A DNA stretch of 64,000 bases from Pseudomonas sp. Irchel s3h17 (GCF_900187505.1 NZ_FYDL01000010.1:62001-126000), one strand, 5' to 3'. Counted from the first letter of the stretch, positions 26,513 through 36,446 are shown. Made by a program: numbers and translations. Notes: generated by a model from the letters alone, not told the origin.

Positions 26513-28426
26513 ATGCACGACAATCATTTGAGTCGCCATGCCCGGCAAGTCCTGACGGTCACTCAAGGCAAGCACCAGTTGCATGGGCCGGGCAGTGATC
26601 CGTCCATTGCCCGTTCGTGGCTGCGTTGCCTTGAGGACTATCACCTCGACCCGGCCCTGACCATGGCGCCGACGGTGCTTGAACACGGTCGCGTGCTTGA
26701 GAGTCGTGAACGCCTGCAGCAAGTGCTGCACATCGCCGGCGGCGAAATGACCAGCCTGCATCAGCAATTGTCCGGGGCCGGCCACGCGGTGCTCCTGACC
26801 GACGCCCGCGGAGTCATCCTCAACTGCGTCACGGCGCCCGCCGAACGCAAGATCTTCGAGCGCGCCGGTCTCTGGCTGGGCGCCGACTGGAGTGAGGCCT
26901 GCGAAGGCACCAATGGCATCGGCACCTGCCTGGTGGAGCGCCAGGCGCTGACCATTCACCAGGATGAACACTTTCGCGGTCGCCATACGGGGCTGACCTG
27001 CTCGGCGAGCCCGGTGTTCGACCCCCATGGCGAACTTCTGGCGGTGCTCGACGTGTCGTCGGCGCGCCACGATGTCTCGCGGCAGAGCCAGTTCCACACC
27101 ATGGCGCTGGTCAACCTCTCGGCGAAGATGATCGAGAGCTGCTACTTCCTGCGCTATTTCGACAATCAATGGTTGTTGCGTTTTCACCTGCAAGCCGAAT
27201 CCGTGGGGCTGTTCAGTGAAGGGTTGCTGGCGTTCGATGGGGAAGGGCGGATCAGCGCGGTCAACCAGAGTGCGCTGAACCTGTTGGGGCATATTCGCGG
27301 CGGGCTGCTGGGCAAGCCGGTGGAGGCGTTTTTCGACTGCTCACTGGATGACCTGTTGGGCCGGGCGAGCGCCAATGCCAGTGCCAGTTGGCCGTTGCGT
27401 ACCCGCGACGGGCGGCATCTGTTTGCCGTGGTGCGGGGCCAGGCGCGCCGTGCTCCGGTGCCGGTGATGCCGGCAGCGGTGGCCCCCGAACGTTCGGCGT
27501 TGTCGGGTATTTGTCTGGGCGACGAAGGCTTGCAGACGGACTTTCGCAGAGCCTTGCGGGTGTTTGAGCGCGATGTGCCGCTGCTAATCAATGGCGAAAC
27601 CGGCTCCGGCAAGGAAGCGTTCGCCAAGGCCGTGCATCAGGCCAGTCAGCGTGCCGAAAAAGCCTTCGTCGCCCTCAACTGTGCGGCGATCCCTGAAAGC
27701 CTGATCGAGAGCGAACTGTTCGGTTATCGCGGCGGCAGCTTTACCGGTGCACGCAAAGAGGGCATGCGCGGCAAGTTGCAGCAGGCCGATGGCGGTACCT
27801 TGTTCCTCGATGAAATCGGCGACATGCCCCTGGCCTTGCAGACCCGGTTGTTACGGGTGCTGGAAGATCGCCAGGTGGTCCCGATCGGGGGGGAGCCGGA
27901 ACCGGTCAATGTGCGGATCATCAGTGCGACCCACCGGGATCTGCTGGGGCGGGTGCAGGACGGCAGCTTCCGTGAAGATTTGTATTACCGGCTCAATGGA
28001 CTGGAAGTCGCGCTACCGGCATTGCGTGACCGAACGGACAAATCCCTGTTGCTCGATTTCCTGCTGGCCGAAGAAGCAGGGGGAGAAGGGGTCGTGATCG
28101 AGGCGTCGGCGCGTCAGGCCCTGCTGGGATTTGACTGGCCGGGCAACGTGCGTCAGCTGCGCAACGTGTTAAGGACCTTGGCGGCCTTGTGTGAGGACGG
28201 GCGAATCAGGGTGGAGGACTTGCCGGCAATCATCCGTCAGGCCCGCCCCGTGGTGGCGCTGGTCGCCGAGGCGATGTCGGAGCATCCACTGGACGATGCC
28301 GAACGCCTGGCCCTGCTCAATGCCCTGGAGCAACAGCGCTGGCACATGACCCACACCGCCGAACAGCTGGGGGTCAGCCGTAACACCCTCTATAGAAAGC
28401 TGCGCAAGCACGGGATTACGCGGTAG
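26513..28426 (+). CDS. eutR: Sigma-54-dependent activator of ethanolamine genes (AcoR-like)
   Basis: A 637-residue activator. Residues about 30-230 form an AcoR-type GAF sensor region, about 230-310 a PAS-like segment (LLAFDGEGRISAVNQSALNL). The AAA+ domain has Walker A GETGSGKE (361-368), the sigma-54 contact loop GSFTGA (408-413, a Ser variant of GAFTGA) and Walker B GGTLFLDEIGD (427-437). The C-terminus is a Fis-type helix-turn-helix (HTAEQLGVSRNTLYRKL). It is divergent from exaC-eutH-eutB-eutC and should activate them in response to ethanolamine or acetaldehyde; the inducer is inferred. Confidence 0.92.
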   Translation: MHDNHLSRHARQVLTVTQGKHQLHGPGSDPSIARSWLRCLEDYHLDPALTMAPTVLEHGRVLESRERLQQVLHIAGGEMTSLHQQLSGAGHAVLLTDARGVILNCVTAPAERKIFERAGLWLGADWSEACEGTNGIGTCLVERQALTIHQDEHFRGRHTGLTCSASPVFDPHGELLAVLDVSSARHDVSRQSQFHTMALVNLSAKMIESCYFLRYFDNQWLLRFHLQAESVGLFSEGLLAFDGEGRISAVNQSALNLLGHIRGGLLGKPVEAFFDCSLDDLLGRASANASASWPLRTRDGRHLFAVVRGQARRAPVPVMPAAVAPERSALSGICLGDEGLQTDFRRALRVFERDVPLLINGETGSGKEAFAKAVHQASQRAEKAFVALNCAAIPESLIESELFGYRGGSFTGARKEGMRGKLQQADGGTLFLDEIGDMPLALQTRLLRVLEDRQVVPIGGEPEPVNVRIISATHRDLLGRVQDGSFREDLYYRLNGLEVALPALRDRTDKSLLLDFLLAEEAGGEGVVIEASARQALLGFDWPGNVRQLRNVLRTLAALCEDGRIRVEDLPAIIRQARPVVALVAEAMSEHPLDDAERLALLNALEQQRWHMTHTAEQLGVSRNTLYRKLRKHGITR

Positions 28427-28462
28427 AGAGTACGGCCTTGAATAACACTGAGCGACAGTTGC

Positions 28463-29590
28463 TCAGCGAAAGAATATGTCCGGGAGGTCATCAAATAGAT
28501 CATCGTCAAAGTCCATGGCCTTCTGATACTCCCTTTGCGCCTTGAGCCAGGCTTTCAGGGTTTTGGGATCCTTCAGTTCTTCACACAGGATGCTCAGCTC
28601 TTCGGTGTCGATGAGTAGCGTATTGAGTTGATATTGGTACTTGCCAGACAGATTCCGAGGAGTCACCTCATCGAACGGATCGAGGTTGAATTGCTGTTTG
28701 AACGCCCGCTCCTGGGCAATCACCTCCTGCTGCAACTCGTTGAGCTGTTCGGTGAGTACCTGGTTGTAGTGCTTGAGCCGGTCGGCGGAAAGTGTGCCGA
28801 GGGTGTCCGCGTCGATGTGCTCTATTTCCAACTGCAGGTGCAATAGTTCAAGCAGGTTCCGTTCGCTATAAGCGTGGTTGACACGTTGCATCAGTACGGT
28901 CTTGCGTTCGCGCTCGTCGGGATCGGTTTCTCGGTCAGGGTGTAGGGCACTGGCCAGCTTGCGGTAAACTTCGCGCACCGATTGGCTGGCTTGGGCGGCC
29001 TCTGCTTCCTCGCGCAGTTGGCGCGCGGTTTTTTTACCCGGTTTTTGTTGCTGTGCCGTTTGCTCGGCTTGTTGTCGCTCGTAGATTTTTTGCGCAATGT
29101 CATCAGCAGACTGCATGTCGATATCGTTGTCCAGCTCAACGCCGAACATCTCTTGCAGTCCCTGCATGAATAGCTCGTCTTCTTCACGTTCATCGGCATC
29201 GAAGTCACGGCCGCTGTGTTTGTTGTACAGCGCTTTGAGGATGGCCTCTTGCTCATCGTTGCAACTGTCGCTATCGATCAATGAGAAGGCTTGGGAGCAA
29301 ATCTCCTGAGTCAATGTCTTGCGATCGGCTTTCGAGAGCTTGGTCCGTTCGCTGAGGTCATCAAGGACATGCACGAGCTCAAGAGTCTGTTGATGAAGTT
29401 TGTCGAGTTGGGGGGTGAACTCAGAGTGCCAGCGTTCGATATAAAGCGGGGTTGAGGTTTCCCATGCCTGGAGAATCGGCCTCTGTTTTTCGATTTTCTT
29501 GACAAGCCCGTTGAATTTTCGTTGCCCGGCGGACAGTTTTTTAATTCCTGAGTCAGGAGCGATGCTGAGCTGAGTAGTGTTGTTATTCAT
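28463..29590 (-). CDS. J-domain protein of unknown role
   Basis: A 375-residue acidic, largely helical protein. A J domain sits in the middle rather than at the N-terminus: VREVYRKLASALHPDRETD with the HPD motif at residues 217-219, followed by MQRVNHAYSERNLLELLHL. HPD stimulates Hsp70 ATPase, so this is probably a specialised DnaK co-chaperone. The N-terminal half (about 200 residues) and the helical tail have no recognised domain. The ATG used gives MNNNTTQLS; a TTG four codons upstream is possible. It is divergent from mpl and convergent with eutR. Confidence 0.85.
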   Translation of the reverse strand: MNNNTTQLSIAPDSGIKKLSAGQRKFNGLVKKIEKQRPILQAWETSTPLYIERWHSEFTPQLDKLHQQTLELVHVLDDLSERTKLSKADRKTLTQEICSQAFSLIDSDSCNDEQEAILKALYNKHSGRDFDADEREEDELFMQGLQEMFGVELDNDIDMQSADDIAQKIYERQQAEQTAQQQKPGKKTARQLREEAEAAQASQSVREVYRKLASALHPDRETDPDERERKTVLMQRVNHAYSERNLLELLHLQLEIEHIDADTLGTLSADRLKHYNQVLTEQLNELQQEVIAQERAFKQQFNLDPFDEVTPRNLSGKYQYQLNTLLIDTEELSILCEELKDPKTLKAWLKAQREYQKAMDFDDDLFDDLPDIFFR

Positions 29591-29787
29591 GAGAGGGCTC
29601 AAGGTGATCTACCCCAAGGTAGAGGCGGTATGATCGCGGCTGATCATGCCAAAGGTGTTGCCATTTAGCGCGGGACGATTCTGAATGTTGTATAGCGTGA
29701 TGGGAAGCCATCGTCGAGCCGCCTAAACACAAGGTGCGATTTTTGGCCCTCTACGCTAACCTGCCTCGATGTTTTACGAGGTTGACT

Positions 29788-31137
29788 ATGCACATTCATA
29801 TTCTGGGTATCTGCGGCACTTTCATGGGTTCGATGGCGGTTCTGGCCAAAGAGCTGGGCCATCGTGTGACCGGCTCCGACGCCAACGTCTATCCGCCGAT
29901 GAGCACTCAGCTGGAGGCTCAGGGTATTGAGCTGACGCAAGGCTACGATCCGGCCCAACTCGATCCGGCACCGGACCTTGTGGTGATCGGCAACGCCATG
30001 TCCCGCGGCAACCCGGCGGTCGAATACGTGTTGAACAAAGGTTTGCCTTACGTCTCCGGCCCGCAATGGCTAGCCGACCATGTGCTGCAAGGGCGCTGGG
30101 TACTCGCCGTCGCCGGTACCCACGGCAAGACCACCACCAGCAGCATGCTCGCCTGGGTGCTGGAGCACGCGGGCATGAGCCCGGGTTTCCTGATCGGTGG
30201 CGTGCCGCAGAATTTCTCGGTGTCGGCCCGCCTGGGCGACACGCCATTCTTCGTGATCGAAGCCGACGAATACGACAGCGCCTTCTTCGACAAACGCTCG
30301 AAGTTCGTGCACTACCGCCCGCGGACCGCGATCCTCAATAACCTTGAGTTCGATCACGCCGACATTTTCCCCGATCTGCCGGCCATCGAGCGGCAGTTCC
30401 ACCATCTGGTACGGACCATCCCGAGTGAAGGCCTGGTGATTCACCCGACCACCGAGCCGGCTTTGCAGCGGGTGATCGAGATGGGCTGCTGGACCCCGGT
30501 GCAAACCACGGGGGTGGGCGGGCAGTGGCAGGTCAAGTTGTTGAGTGAAGATGGCTCCCGTTTCGAAGTGCTGTTCGAAGGCGTCGCGCAAGGTGTGGTC
30601 GACTGGGACATGACCGGTCAGCACAACGTGGCCAACGCCCTGGCAACGCTGGCGGCCGCTCGTCATGTGGGCGTGGTTCCGGCCATGGGCATCGCGGCAT
30701 TGAGCGCGTTCAAAAGCGTGAAGCGCCGGATGGAAGTCGTGGCGCAGGTTAACGGCATTACCATTTACGATGACTTTGCCCACCACCCGACCGCCATCGC
30801 CACCACCCTCGACGGCCTGCGCAAACGCATTGGCGACGCGCCGTTGATCGCGATCATCGAGCCGCGCTCCAACTCGATGAAGCTCGGTGCACACCGTGAC
30901 GGTTTGCCGGAAAGCGTGGTCGATGCCGATCAGGTGATCTGGTATGCCCCGGCCAACCTGGGCTGGGACCTGGCCGGTACCGCCGCGCAGTGCACGGTGC
31001 CCTCGATCGTCAGCGATTCACTGGAAGGCATCATCGAGCGGGTCAAGGGCCAGGCCCGGCCAGGCACGCATGTGGTGATCATGAGCAACGGCGGCTTCGG
31101 CGGCCTGCACGGCAAACTGGCCGAGGCGCTTAAATGA
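29788..31137 (+). CDS. mpl: UDP-N-acetylmuramate:tripeptide ligase Mpl
   Basis: Murein-recycling ligase that attaches recovered L-Ala-gamma-D-Glu-meso-DAP to UDP-MurNAc. The 449-residue protein opens with [15 protein letters not shown] and has the Mur ligase P-loop [48 protein letters not shown] and [10 protein letters not shown]. The start at MHIHI is chosen because it begins the conserved fold. Its stop overlaps the ubiX ATG, so the genes are coupled. Confidence 0.96.
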   Translation: MHIHILGICGTFMGSMAVLAKELGHRVTGSDANVYPPMSTQLEAQGIELTQGYDPAQLDPAPDLVVIGNAMSRGNPAVEYVLNKGLPYVSGPQWLADHVLQGRWVLAVAGTHGKTTTSSMLAWVLEHAGMSPGFLIGGVPQNFSVSARLGDTPFFVIEADEYDSAFFDKRSKFVHYRPRTAILNNLEFDHADIFPDLPAIERQFHHLVRTIPSEGLVIHPTTEPALQRVIEMGCWTPVQTTGVGGQWQVKLLSEDGSRFEVLFEGVAQGVVDWDMTGQHNVANALATLAAARHVGVVPAMGIAALSAFKSVKRRMEVVAQVNGITIYDDFAHHPTAIATTLDGLRKRIGDAPLIAIIEPRSNSMKLGAHRDGLPESVVDADQVIWYAPANLGWDLAGTAAQCTVPSIVSDSLEGIIERVKGQARPGTHVVIMSNGGFGGLHGKLAEALK

Positions 31138-31766
31138 ACAACGGTCCGGACCGCGTCACGCTGGCCATGACCGGCGCCTCTGGCGCCCAGTACGGCTTGC
31201 GGCTGCTTGACTGCCTGGTGCGCGAAGACCGGGAGGTGCATTTCCTGATCTCCAAGGCCGCGCAACTGGTGATGGCCACCGAGACCGATGTCACGCTGCC
31301 GGCCAAGCCGCAAATGATGCAGGCCTTCCTCACCGAGTACACCGGTGCGGTGGCCGGGCAGATTCGGGTCTACGGCAAGGAAGACTGGATGTCGCCGGTG
31401 GCCTCGGGCTCTGGCTCGCCAGCGGCGATGGTGGTGGTGCCGTGTTCCACCGGGACGTTATCGGCAATCGCGATGGGCGCCTGCAACAACCTGATCGAGC
31501 GCGCCGCCGACGTGACGTTGAAAGAGCGTCGGCAGTTGATTCTGGTGCCGCGCGAGGCACCGTATTCCAGTATTCACCTGGAAAACATGCTCAAACTGTC
31601 GAACATGGGCGTGACCATTCTTCCCGCGTCACCGGGTTTCTATCACCAGCCACAGACCATCGATGACCTGGTGGATTTTGTCGTCGCGCGGATTCTCAAC
31701 GTGCTGAACATCCCGCAAGACATGCTGCCACGCTGGGGCGAGCACCATCTCAGCAGCGATGAATAA
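31134..31766 (+). CDS. ubiX: Flavin prenyltransferase UbiX
   Basis: Makes the prenylated FMN cofactor used by the UbiD decarboxylase in ubiquinone synthesis. The 210-residue protein has the family segments [19 protein letters not shown] near the N-terminus, [39 protein letters not shown] and [19 protein letters not shown]. Overlaps mpl by four bases and the next lipoprotein gene by eight. Confidence 0.97.
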   Translation: MNNGPDRVTLAMTGASGAQYGLRLLDCLVREDREVHFLISKAAQLVMATETDVTLPAKPQMMQAFLTEYTGAVAGQIRVYGKEDWMSPVASGSGSPAAMVVVPCSTGTLSAIAMGACNNLIERAADVTLKERRQLILVPREAPYSSIHLENMLKLSNMGVTILPASPGFYHQPQTIDDLVDFVVARILNVLNIPQDMLPRWGEHHLSSDE

Positions 31767-32043
31767 GCTGCTGGTGATCCTGCTGGCATTGCAACTGGCC
31801 GGCTGCGCCACCGTGCGCACCCTGGACGCCGCCAAGCCGGGAGCGCCGCTGGTGTACTCCGGAACCCGGCTCGATCTGTATGTGATGCAGGGCGGATGTT
31901 GCGCGATGGACCGGTTTGGTGCTGAAGCGCCGAGCTATCCAGGCCTTGATTTGCCGGCCAGCGCACTGCTCGACACATTGCTGTTGCCGTTGTCGCTCTT
32001 GACGGTGCTGGGCGTTGGGTTTCAGGCGACGGGCGGGTTGTAG
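31759..32043 (+). CDS. YceK/YidQ-type small lipoprotein
   Basis: A 94-residue protein with a lipoprotein signal ([16 protein letters not shown], lipobox LAGC, lipidated Cys16). The rest matches the small YceK/YidQ outer-membrane lipoproteins: [14 protein letters not shown] early, and the closing [17 protein letters not shown] hydrophobic stretch. Function unknown. Overlaps the ubiX end by eight bases, so it is in the mpl-ubiX unit, which then ends at a REP doublet. Confidence 0.85.
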   Translation: MNKLLVILLALQLAGCATVRTLDAAKPGAPLVYSGTRLDLYVMQGGCCAMDRFGAEAPSYPGLDLPASALLDTLLLPLSLLTVLGVGFQATGGL

Positions 32044-32072
32044 CGGTCAGCCCGGTTCCTTGATACATGGCC

Positions 32073-32199
32073 TGTGGCTTGCTCGCGCTGGGCTGCGCAG
32101 CCGCCCAAAAAAGGGTCGCCGAGGTTCATCTGAAAGACAGTAATCATCTTGTTGGGGGGGCGCTGTGCAGCCCAGCGGGAGCAAGCTCCCTCGCCACAG
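32073..32199. repeat. REP doublet
   Basis: Arms CTGTGGCTTGCTCGCGCTGG and AGCGGGAGCAAGCTCCCTCG with the usual flanks, between two convergent genes. The left arm is shortened compared with other copies. The linker contains the recurring segment CTGAAAGACAGTAATCATC. Confidence 0.8.
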
Positions 32200-32220
32200 G
32201 GACGGTGTTGGTCTGCGAAA

Positions 32221-32862
32221 TTACTTGCCTAACTTGCGCAACTCATCCGATTCGACAATCCGCACGCCATCCTGTTCTTCCAGTGCCAGGCGCCACATGG
32301 CGCGGGCCAGTTGGCAGGCTTCGATACCATGGTATTTGCCGGGAAGCAGCCGCGACAACGGGCCGGCCACTTTCTCGGCCAGGCGTGGCTCCAGGCGTTC
32401 GCCCAGCAGCAGGGAAGGCCGGCAGATGGTCAGTTGTGGCCAGTCCTGGGCGCGCAGGGCCTGCTCCATTTCACCTTTGACGCGGTTGTAGAACACCGAT
32501 GATTTCGGGTCGGCCCCCAAGGCGCTGATCACGATCAGGTGCCGTGCGCCCATTTCGCGCGCCCGTTTGGCGAAGGCCACCACCATGTCCAGGTCGACGG
32601 CGCGGAAGGCCTGCTCGGAGCCGGCCTTCTTGATGGTCGTGCCCAGGCAGCAGTAGGCGGTATCCACCCGCCCGCTGAGCTGTGGCAGGAACACCGTCGG
32701 CTCGCCGACCGGGTTTTCAAGGTGGGGATGTTCTGCCAGTGGCCGGCGTGACGGTGCCAGCACGCGGCTGACAGTCGGTTCACTGAGCAGGCGATCGAGC
32801 AAATGTTCACCGGTCAGGCCGGTGGCTCCAGCGAGGAGTATGTGCTGAGGCGTCAAGTACAT
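32221..32862 (-). CDS. NAD(P)-binding Rossmann-fold protein (atypical SDR/NmrA-like)
   Basis: A 213-residue protein with a dinucleotide-binding glycine motif [15 protein letters not shown] near the N-terminus (residues about 12-26), [20 protein letters not shown] and [27 protein letters not shown], the last resembling the Ser-Tyr-Lys active site of short-chain reductases. Related to YwnB/HTATIP2-like oxidoreductases. Substrate unknown. It follows the MORN-C13 gene on the same strand with 27 bases between. Confidence 0.85.
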   Translation of the reverse strand: MYLTPQHILLAGATGLTGEHLLDRLLSEPTVSRVLAPSRRPLAEHPHLENPVGEPTVFLPQLSGRVDTAYCCLGTTIKKAGSEQAFRAVDLDMVVAFAKRAREMGARHLIVISALGADPKSSVFYNRVKGEMEQALRAQDWPQLTICRPSLLLGERLEPRLAEKVAGPLSRLLPGKYHGIEACQLARAMWRLALEEQDGVRIVESDELRKLGK

Positions 32863-32889
32863 AGTGTTTCTCCCTTGATACTGTTCAGC

Positions 32890-34608
32890 TTAGTTGCTCT
32901 TTGTTTCCTTGCTGTCCGAGGCGGCACTTTGCAGGGCTTTTCTTGCTTGTTGCTTGCGCAGGGCTTGCCAGCGCGCTAGAACGCCCTTGGGCGCCCAGAT
33001 TTGTGGTTCGGAGGCTTCGAAGCTGTCCGCCAGCTCGCGCTCGGCGACTGCTGCCTTGGCCAGCTTGAACGCTTGCTCCAGATCGTCGCTCTGGTTCAGG
33101 GCCTGGGCGAACAGGGCATCGCCGAAGTAAGTGAAGTCCGCTTCCTCCGAGCAGCCGAAGGACACCCGATCGGCGCGGGAGGCGGTCATGATCAGGGTGC
33201 GTTCGTCTTTGAGCGCCGGGATGAAACCGCCGGAATAGCAGGCGGAAATCACGATGATCTTGTCGCGGTTTTTCAGCGGGGCCAGCACGCTGGCCAACTC
33301 ATCGGCCGGCAGGTCGGCCAGTTCCATTCGGGGTTGGTCGAGTACCAGTTCGTGTTCTTGAGTGCCATGACTGGTCAGGTAGATGAACAGCAAGTCTTCC
33401 GGTCCGCTGCGTTCGGCCAGGGTCAGGGCGGCGCGGCGCAGGTTCTCGCGGGTGGCCATCGGCCGGTCACCGAGGTGTTCGCGATGATTGACCAGGCGGA
33501 TCTGGCCGTAGGCGCCGAAGCGGCTGGCGAGCATGTTGCTGACGTAGTCGGACTCACGCAGGAACACGCTCTGCTTGCCATCGCCGCCCAGTGTCAGGCT
33601 GTACAGCTCGATCGCGGGTGTTGAGGCCGGCACATTGGCCAGTGCCGCTTCGAGCAGCCGTCCTTGCGCGAGCAGTCCCAGTTCGAGGGTGTCGGGCAGC
33701 AATTTGCCATCGGCATCGCGTACGCGTTGACCGTTGATCCACTCACCGCTTTGCACTGTGCCATCGGTCAGCACCAGGGTGCCATGCCCCTGATAACTGT
33801 CATTGTCGAACTGGCCGATGTAAAAACTGCCGTCGGCCAGGTTCAGGCGGCCTTGCCCAGTGAAGCGCCAGTCGCTGAAGTGGCCGATATAGTGGCTGTT
33901 GTCAGCGCCGATCAGCTCGCCCTTGCCATTGAGCGCGCCTTCCTTGAATTGGCCGATCCAGACATCGCCGTCGGCATTTTCGTAGCGGCCCTTGCCATGT
34001 AGCTGATTCTGTTTGAAACCGCCGACATAGGCGTCGCCTTCGGCGCTGCTGAAGGTGCCGTTGCCGTCCAGTTGACCCTCGACGAAGTGCCCGCTGAACT
34101 GATTGCCGCTGACATCGCTGCGCTGGCCTTCGCCATTGGGCTTGCCATGGGCGAACTGGCCCTGGTACTGGCTGCCGTCTTCGAGTTCCAGTCGCCCGAG
34201 GCCGGAATACTGATCGGCCTTGAACTCGCCGCGATAGGTCATGCCGCTTTCCTTGAGCGTGCCTTCACCCTCGCGTCGGCCCAACTTGAAACCGCCGGTG
34301 TAGCTGTTGTCATGGGTAGTCAGCATGCCCTGGCCATGGAACAGGCCCTGGTGGAAGCCACCGCGATAGACCTCGCCGTTGCTGCCGTGCCATTCGCCCT
34401 GGCCATGCCACTGGCCCTTGTCGAATTGGCCGGCGTACCAGGCGCCGTTCGGGTAGTCGATGCGACCCTCGCCTTGCAGCAACCCATTGACCAGATCGCC
34501 CCGATACCGACCGCCATCGGGCAGGCGTGCGTCAGGCGGCAACAGCGATTCGCCGTCGCCGCATGCGGTGAGCAACAGGGTCAGTGCAAGAGGTGCAAGT
34601 GAGCGCAT
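32890..34608 (-). CDS. MORN-repeat lipoprotein with C13 (caspase-fold) peptidase domain
   Basis: A 572-residue envelope lipoprotein: signal peptide with lipobox LTAC (Cys16). Residues 35 to about 280 hold eleven MORN repeats, with the lead aromatic at 35, 58, 81, 103, 125, 148, 171, 194, 217, 240 and 263, a period of about 23. Residues about 330-530 form a clan CD cysteine peptidase of the legumain (C13) type: catalytic His414 in YLTSHGTQ and Cys457 in VISACYSGGF. Ends in a basic tail. Domains are clear; substrate, partner and role are unknown. It is unusual to find a caspase-fold domain joined to MORN repeats on a lipoprotein. Confidence 0.9.
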   Translation of the reverse strand: MRSLAPLALTLLLTACGDGESLLPPDARLPDGGRYRGDLVNGLLQGEGRIDYPNGAWYAGQFDKGQWHGQGEWHGSNGEVYRGGFHQGLFHGQGMLTTHDNSYTGGFKLGRREGEGTLKESGMTYRGEFKADQYSGLGRLELEDGSQYQGQFAHGKPNGEGQRSDVSGNQFSGHFVEGQLDGNGTFSSAEGDAYVGGFKQNQLHGKGRYENADGDVWIGQFKEGALNGKGELIGADNSHYIGHFSDWRFTGQGRLNLADGSFYIGQFDNDSYQGHGTLVLTDGTVQSGEWINGQRVRDADGKLLPDTLELGLLAQGRLLEAALANVPASTPAIELYSLTLGGDGKQSVFLRESDYVSNMLASRFGAYGQIRLVNHREHLGDRPMATRENLRRAALTLAERSGPEDLLFIYLTSHGTQEHELVLDQPRMELADLPADELASVLAPLKNRDKIIVISACYSGGFIPALKDERTLIMTASRADRVSFGCSEEADFTYFGDALFAQALNQSDDLEQAFKLAKAAVAERELADSFEASEPQIWAPKGVLARWQALRKQQARKALQSAASDSKETKSN

Positions 34609-34711
34609 AGCAGGATCCGGGCAATTAGGCGACCGAGTATGCCGCAGCTATGTGTCTGATATATAGAGACGCGGTGCGAAACAGCTACAGCCGCCTCGCA
34701 CCCGACAAGGG

Positions 34712-35167
34712 TTACACGAACGCCAGCGACAGCGATTCAGCGACGTACGCCGGTTTTTCCTGACCTTCGATTTCCAGCGTGGCGATGGCCTTGAGCAGCC
34801 ACTGGCCGGGTTTCTTCTCGGTCACTTCTCCCAGCTCGACCTTGAGGCGAACCCTGGAATTGACTTTCACCGGTTGGATGAAACGCACGCTGTCCAGGCC
34901 GTAGTTGACTAACATCTTCGCGCCTTGCGGCAGGATGAGGATGTCTTCCATCAGTTTCGGAATCAGTGACAGCGACAGGAAACCGTGGGCAATTGTGCCG
35001 CCAAACGGGGTCTGTGCTGCCTTGACCGGATCAACGTGGATGAACTGAAAATCGCCTGTGGCTTCAGCGAACAGGTTGATGCGTTCCTGATCGATGGTGA
35101 GCCATTCGGAACGTCCGAGTTCCTTGCCGACATAATCATTGAGCTCTGCAACTGGAACATAGGGCAT
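34712..35167 (-). CDS. MaoC-like dehydratase (hot-dog fold)
   Basis: A 151-residue protein of the R-hydratase type. The active-site motif is present: FAEATGDFQFIHVDPVKAAQTPFGGTIAHG in outline (Asp and His of the hydratase motif, followed by the glycine-rich turn). Such enzymes hydrate enoyl-CoA thioesters, for instance to feed polyhydroxyalkanoate synthesis, but the true substrate is not shown. AGGAG eight bases before the ATG fixes the start. Stands alone on the minus strand. Confidence 0.88.
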   Translation of the reverse strand: MPYVPVAELNDYVGKELGRSEWLTIDQERINLFAEATGDFQFIHVDPVKAAQTPFGGTIAHGFLSLSLIPKLMEDILILPQGAKMLVNYGLDSVRFIQPVKVNSRVRLKVELGEVTEKKPGQWLLKAIATLEIEGQEKPAYVAESLSLAFV

Positions 35168-35360
35168 TGAGACTCTCCTTGAGTTCATCACTTTTGTAGT
35201 TTTTGAGTGGGGGTCGGGCCCCGAACAACCACTTTAGATCATCATGGCGGTTTGTTCCGGTCAAGCTTCCATACCTTTGGCGAATACCCATGCATAGCAG
35301 ATGCCATGCTTATAATGTCCGGCCCGCTTGTGGGGGGACAAGTTTTGCTGGAGATGTCGA

Positions 35361-35723
35361 ATGTTGCTTCGCGGCCTGACCTGGCTGGTGCTGTTTCAGT
35401 TGCTCGGCACTGCCATCAACCATCTGTTTGTGCCGGTGTTGCCGGGGCCGATTGTCGGTCTGCTGCTGTTGCTGGTGTTCTTGATCATCCGCGGTGAAGT
35501 GGGCGAGCCGTTGAACCTGGCGGCCGGGAGCCTGCTGCGTTACTTGCCACTGCTGCTGGTACCGCCGGCCGTGGGTGTGATGGTGTATGCGGCCGATATC
35601 GCCGCCGATTTCTGGGCCATCGTTGGCGCACTGGTCCTGTCGCTGCTGTTGTCCATGGCCTTTGCTGGCGTGCTGATGCAACGCATGGTCAAGCGTCAGG
35701 CGCAGCGGGGGAACAGGCCATGA
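35361..35723 (+). CDS. cidA: CidA/LrgA family membrane protein
   Basis: A 120-residue holin-like protein with four hydrophobic segments (LTWLVLFQLLGTAI, LPGPIVGLLLLLVFLI, LLRYLPLLLVPPAVGVMV, FWAIVGALVLSLLLSMAF). This family affects murein hydrolase activity, autolysis and overflow-metabolite export. ATG preferred to an upstream in-frame codon because family similarity begins at MLLRGLTW. Overlaps the cidB-like gene by four bases. Confidence 0.9.
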   Translation: MLLRGLTWLVLFQLLGTAINHLFVPVLPGPIVGLLLLLVFLIIRGEVGEPLNLAAGSLLRYLPLLLVPPAVGVMVYAADIAADFWAIVGALVLSLLLSMAFAGVLMQRMVKRQAQRGNRP

Positions 35724-36436
35724 TGATGGATTGGCAAGGTGCATTGGCGGCGGTCATTCATCACCCATTGTTCGGCATCGGGATTACCCTGGGGGCCTAT
35801 CAACTGGTGCTGGCGGCATTCGAGAAAACCCGCTGGATCTTTCTGCAGCCGGTGCTGGTCTCGATGCTGCTGGTGATCGGCGTGCTGCTCGCCTGTGGGT
35901 TGACCTACGCCGAGTACCGTAAAAGTACGGAAATCCTCAGCATCCTGCTGGGACCGGCGACCGTTGCGCTGGCGGTACCGCTCTATCTTAATCTGCGGCG
36001 GATTCGCCAACTGTTCTGGCCAGTGTTTACTACGCTGGTGATAGGTGGCGTGGTCGCCACCGGCATGGGGGTGTTGCTGGGCTGGTGGTTTGGCGCCGAG
36101 CACATGATCCTGATGACCATGGCGCCGAAGTCGGTGACCTCGCCGATCGCAATGCTGGTGGCCGAACAGATTGGCGGGGTAGCGGCGTTGGCCGCGGTGT
36201 TCGTATTGATTACCGGGGTGATCGGGGCGATTTTCGGTCCGGCCCTTTTGACCCGGCTGGGTGTCCATGGGCCCGAGGCGCGTGGCATGGCGCTAGGCAT
36301 GACCGCCCATGCGGTCGGCACTTCGGTGGCCTTGCAGGAAAGTGAAGAGTGCGGTGCATTTGCCGCGTTGGCGATGAGCCTGATGGGCGTGGCCACGGCA
36401 GTGCTCCTGCCGTTGGCGGTGTCGATGGTGGTTTAA
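35720..36436 (+). CDS. cidB: LrgB/CidB family membrane protein
   Basis: A 238-residue partner of CidA/LrgA with about seven hydrophobic segments. Hallmarks are PLYLNLRRIRQLFWPV, TMAPKSVTSPIAMLVAEQIGG and the C-terminal GMTAHAVGTSVALQ. Translationally coupled to cidA (ATGA). Together they are predicted to affect cell lysis or export of small acids. No adjacent lysR-type cidR is present. Confidence 0.92.
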   Translation: MMMDWQGALAAVIHHPLFGIGITLGAYQLVLAAFEKTRWIFLQPVLVSMLLVIGVLLACGLTYAEYRKSTEILSILLGPATVALAVPLYLNLRRIRQLFWPVFTTLVIGGVVATGMGVLLGWWFGAEHMILMTMAPKSVTSPIAMLVAEQIGGVAALAAVFVLITGVIGAIFGPALLTRLGVHGPEARGMALGMTAHAVGTSVALQESEECGAFAALAMSLMGVATAVLLPLAVSMVV

Positions 36437-36446
36437 GGAAATCTTT

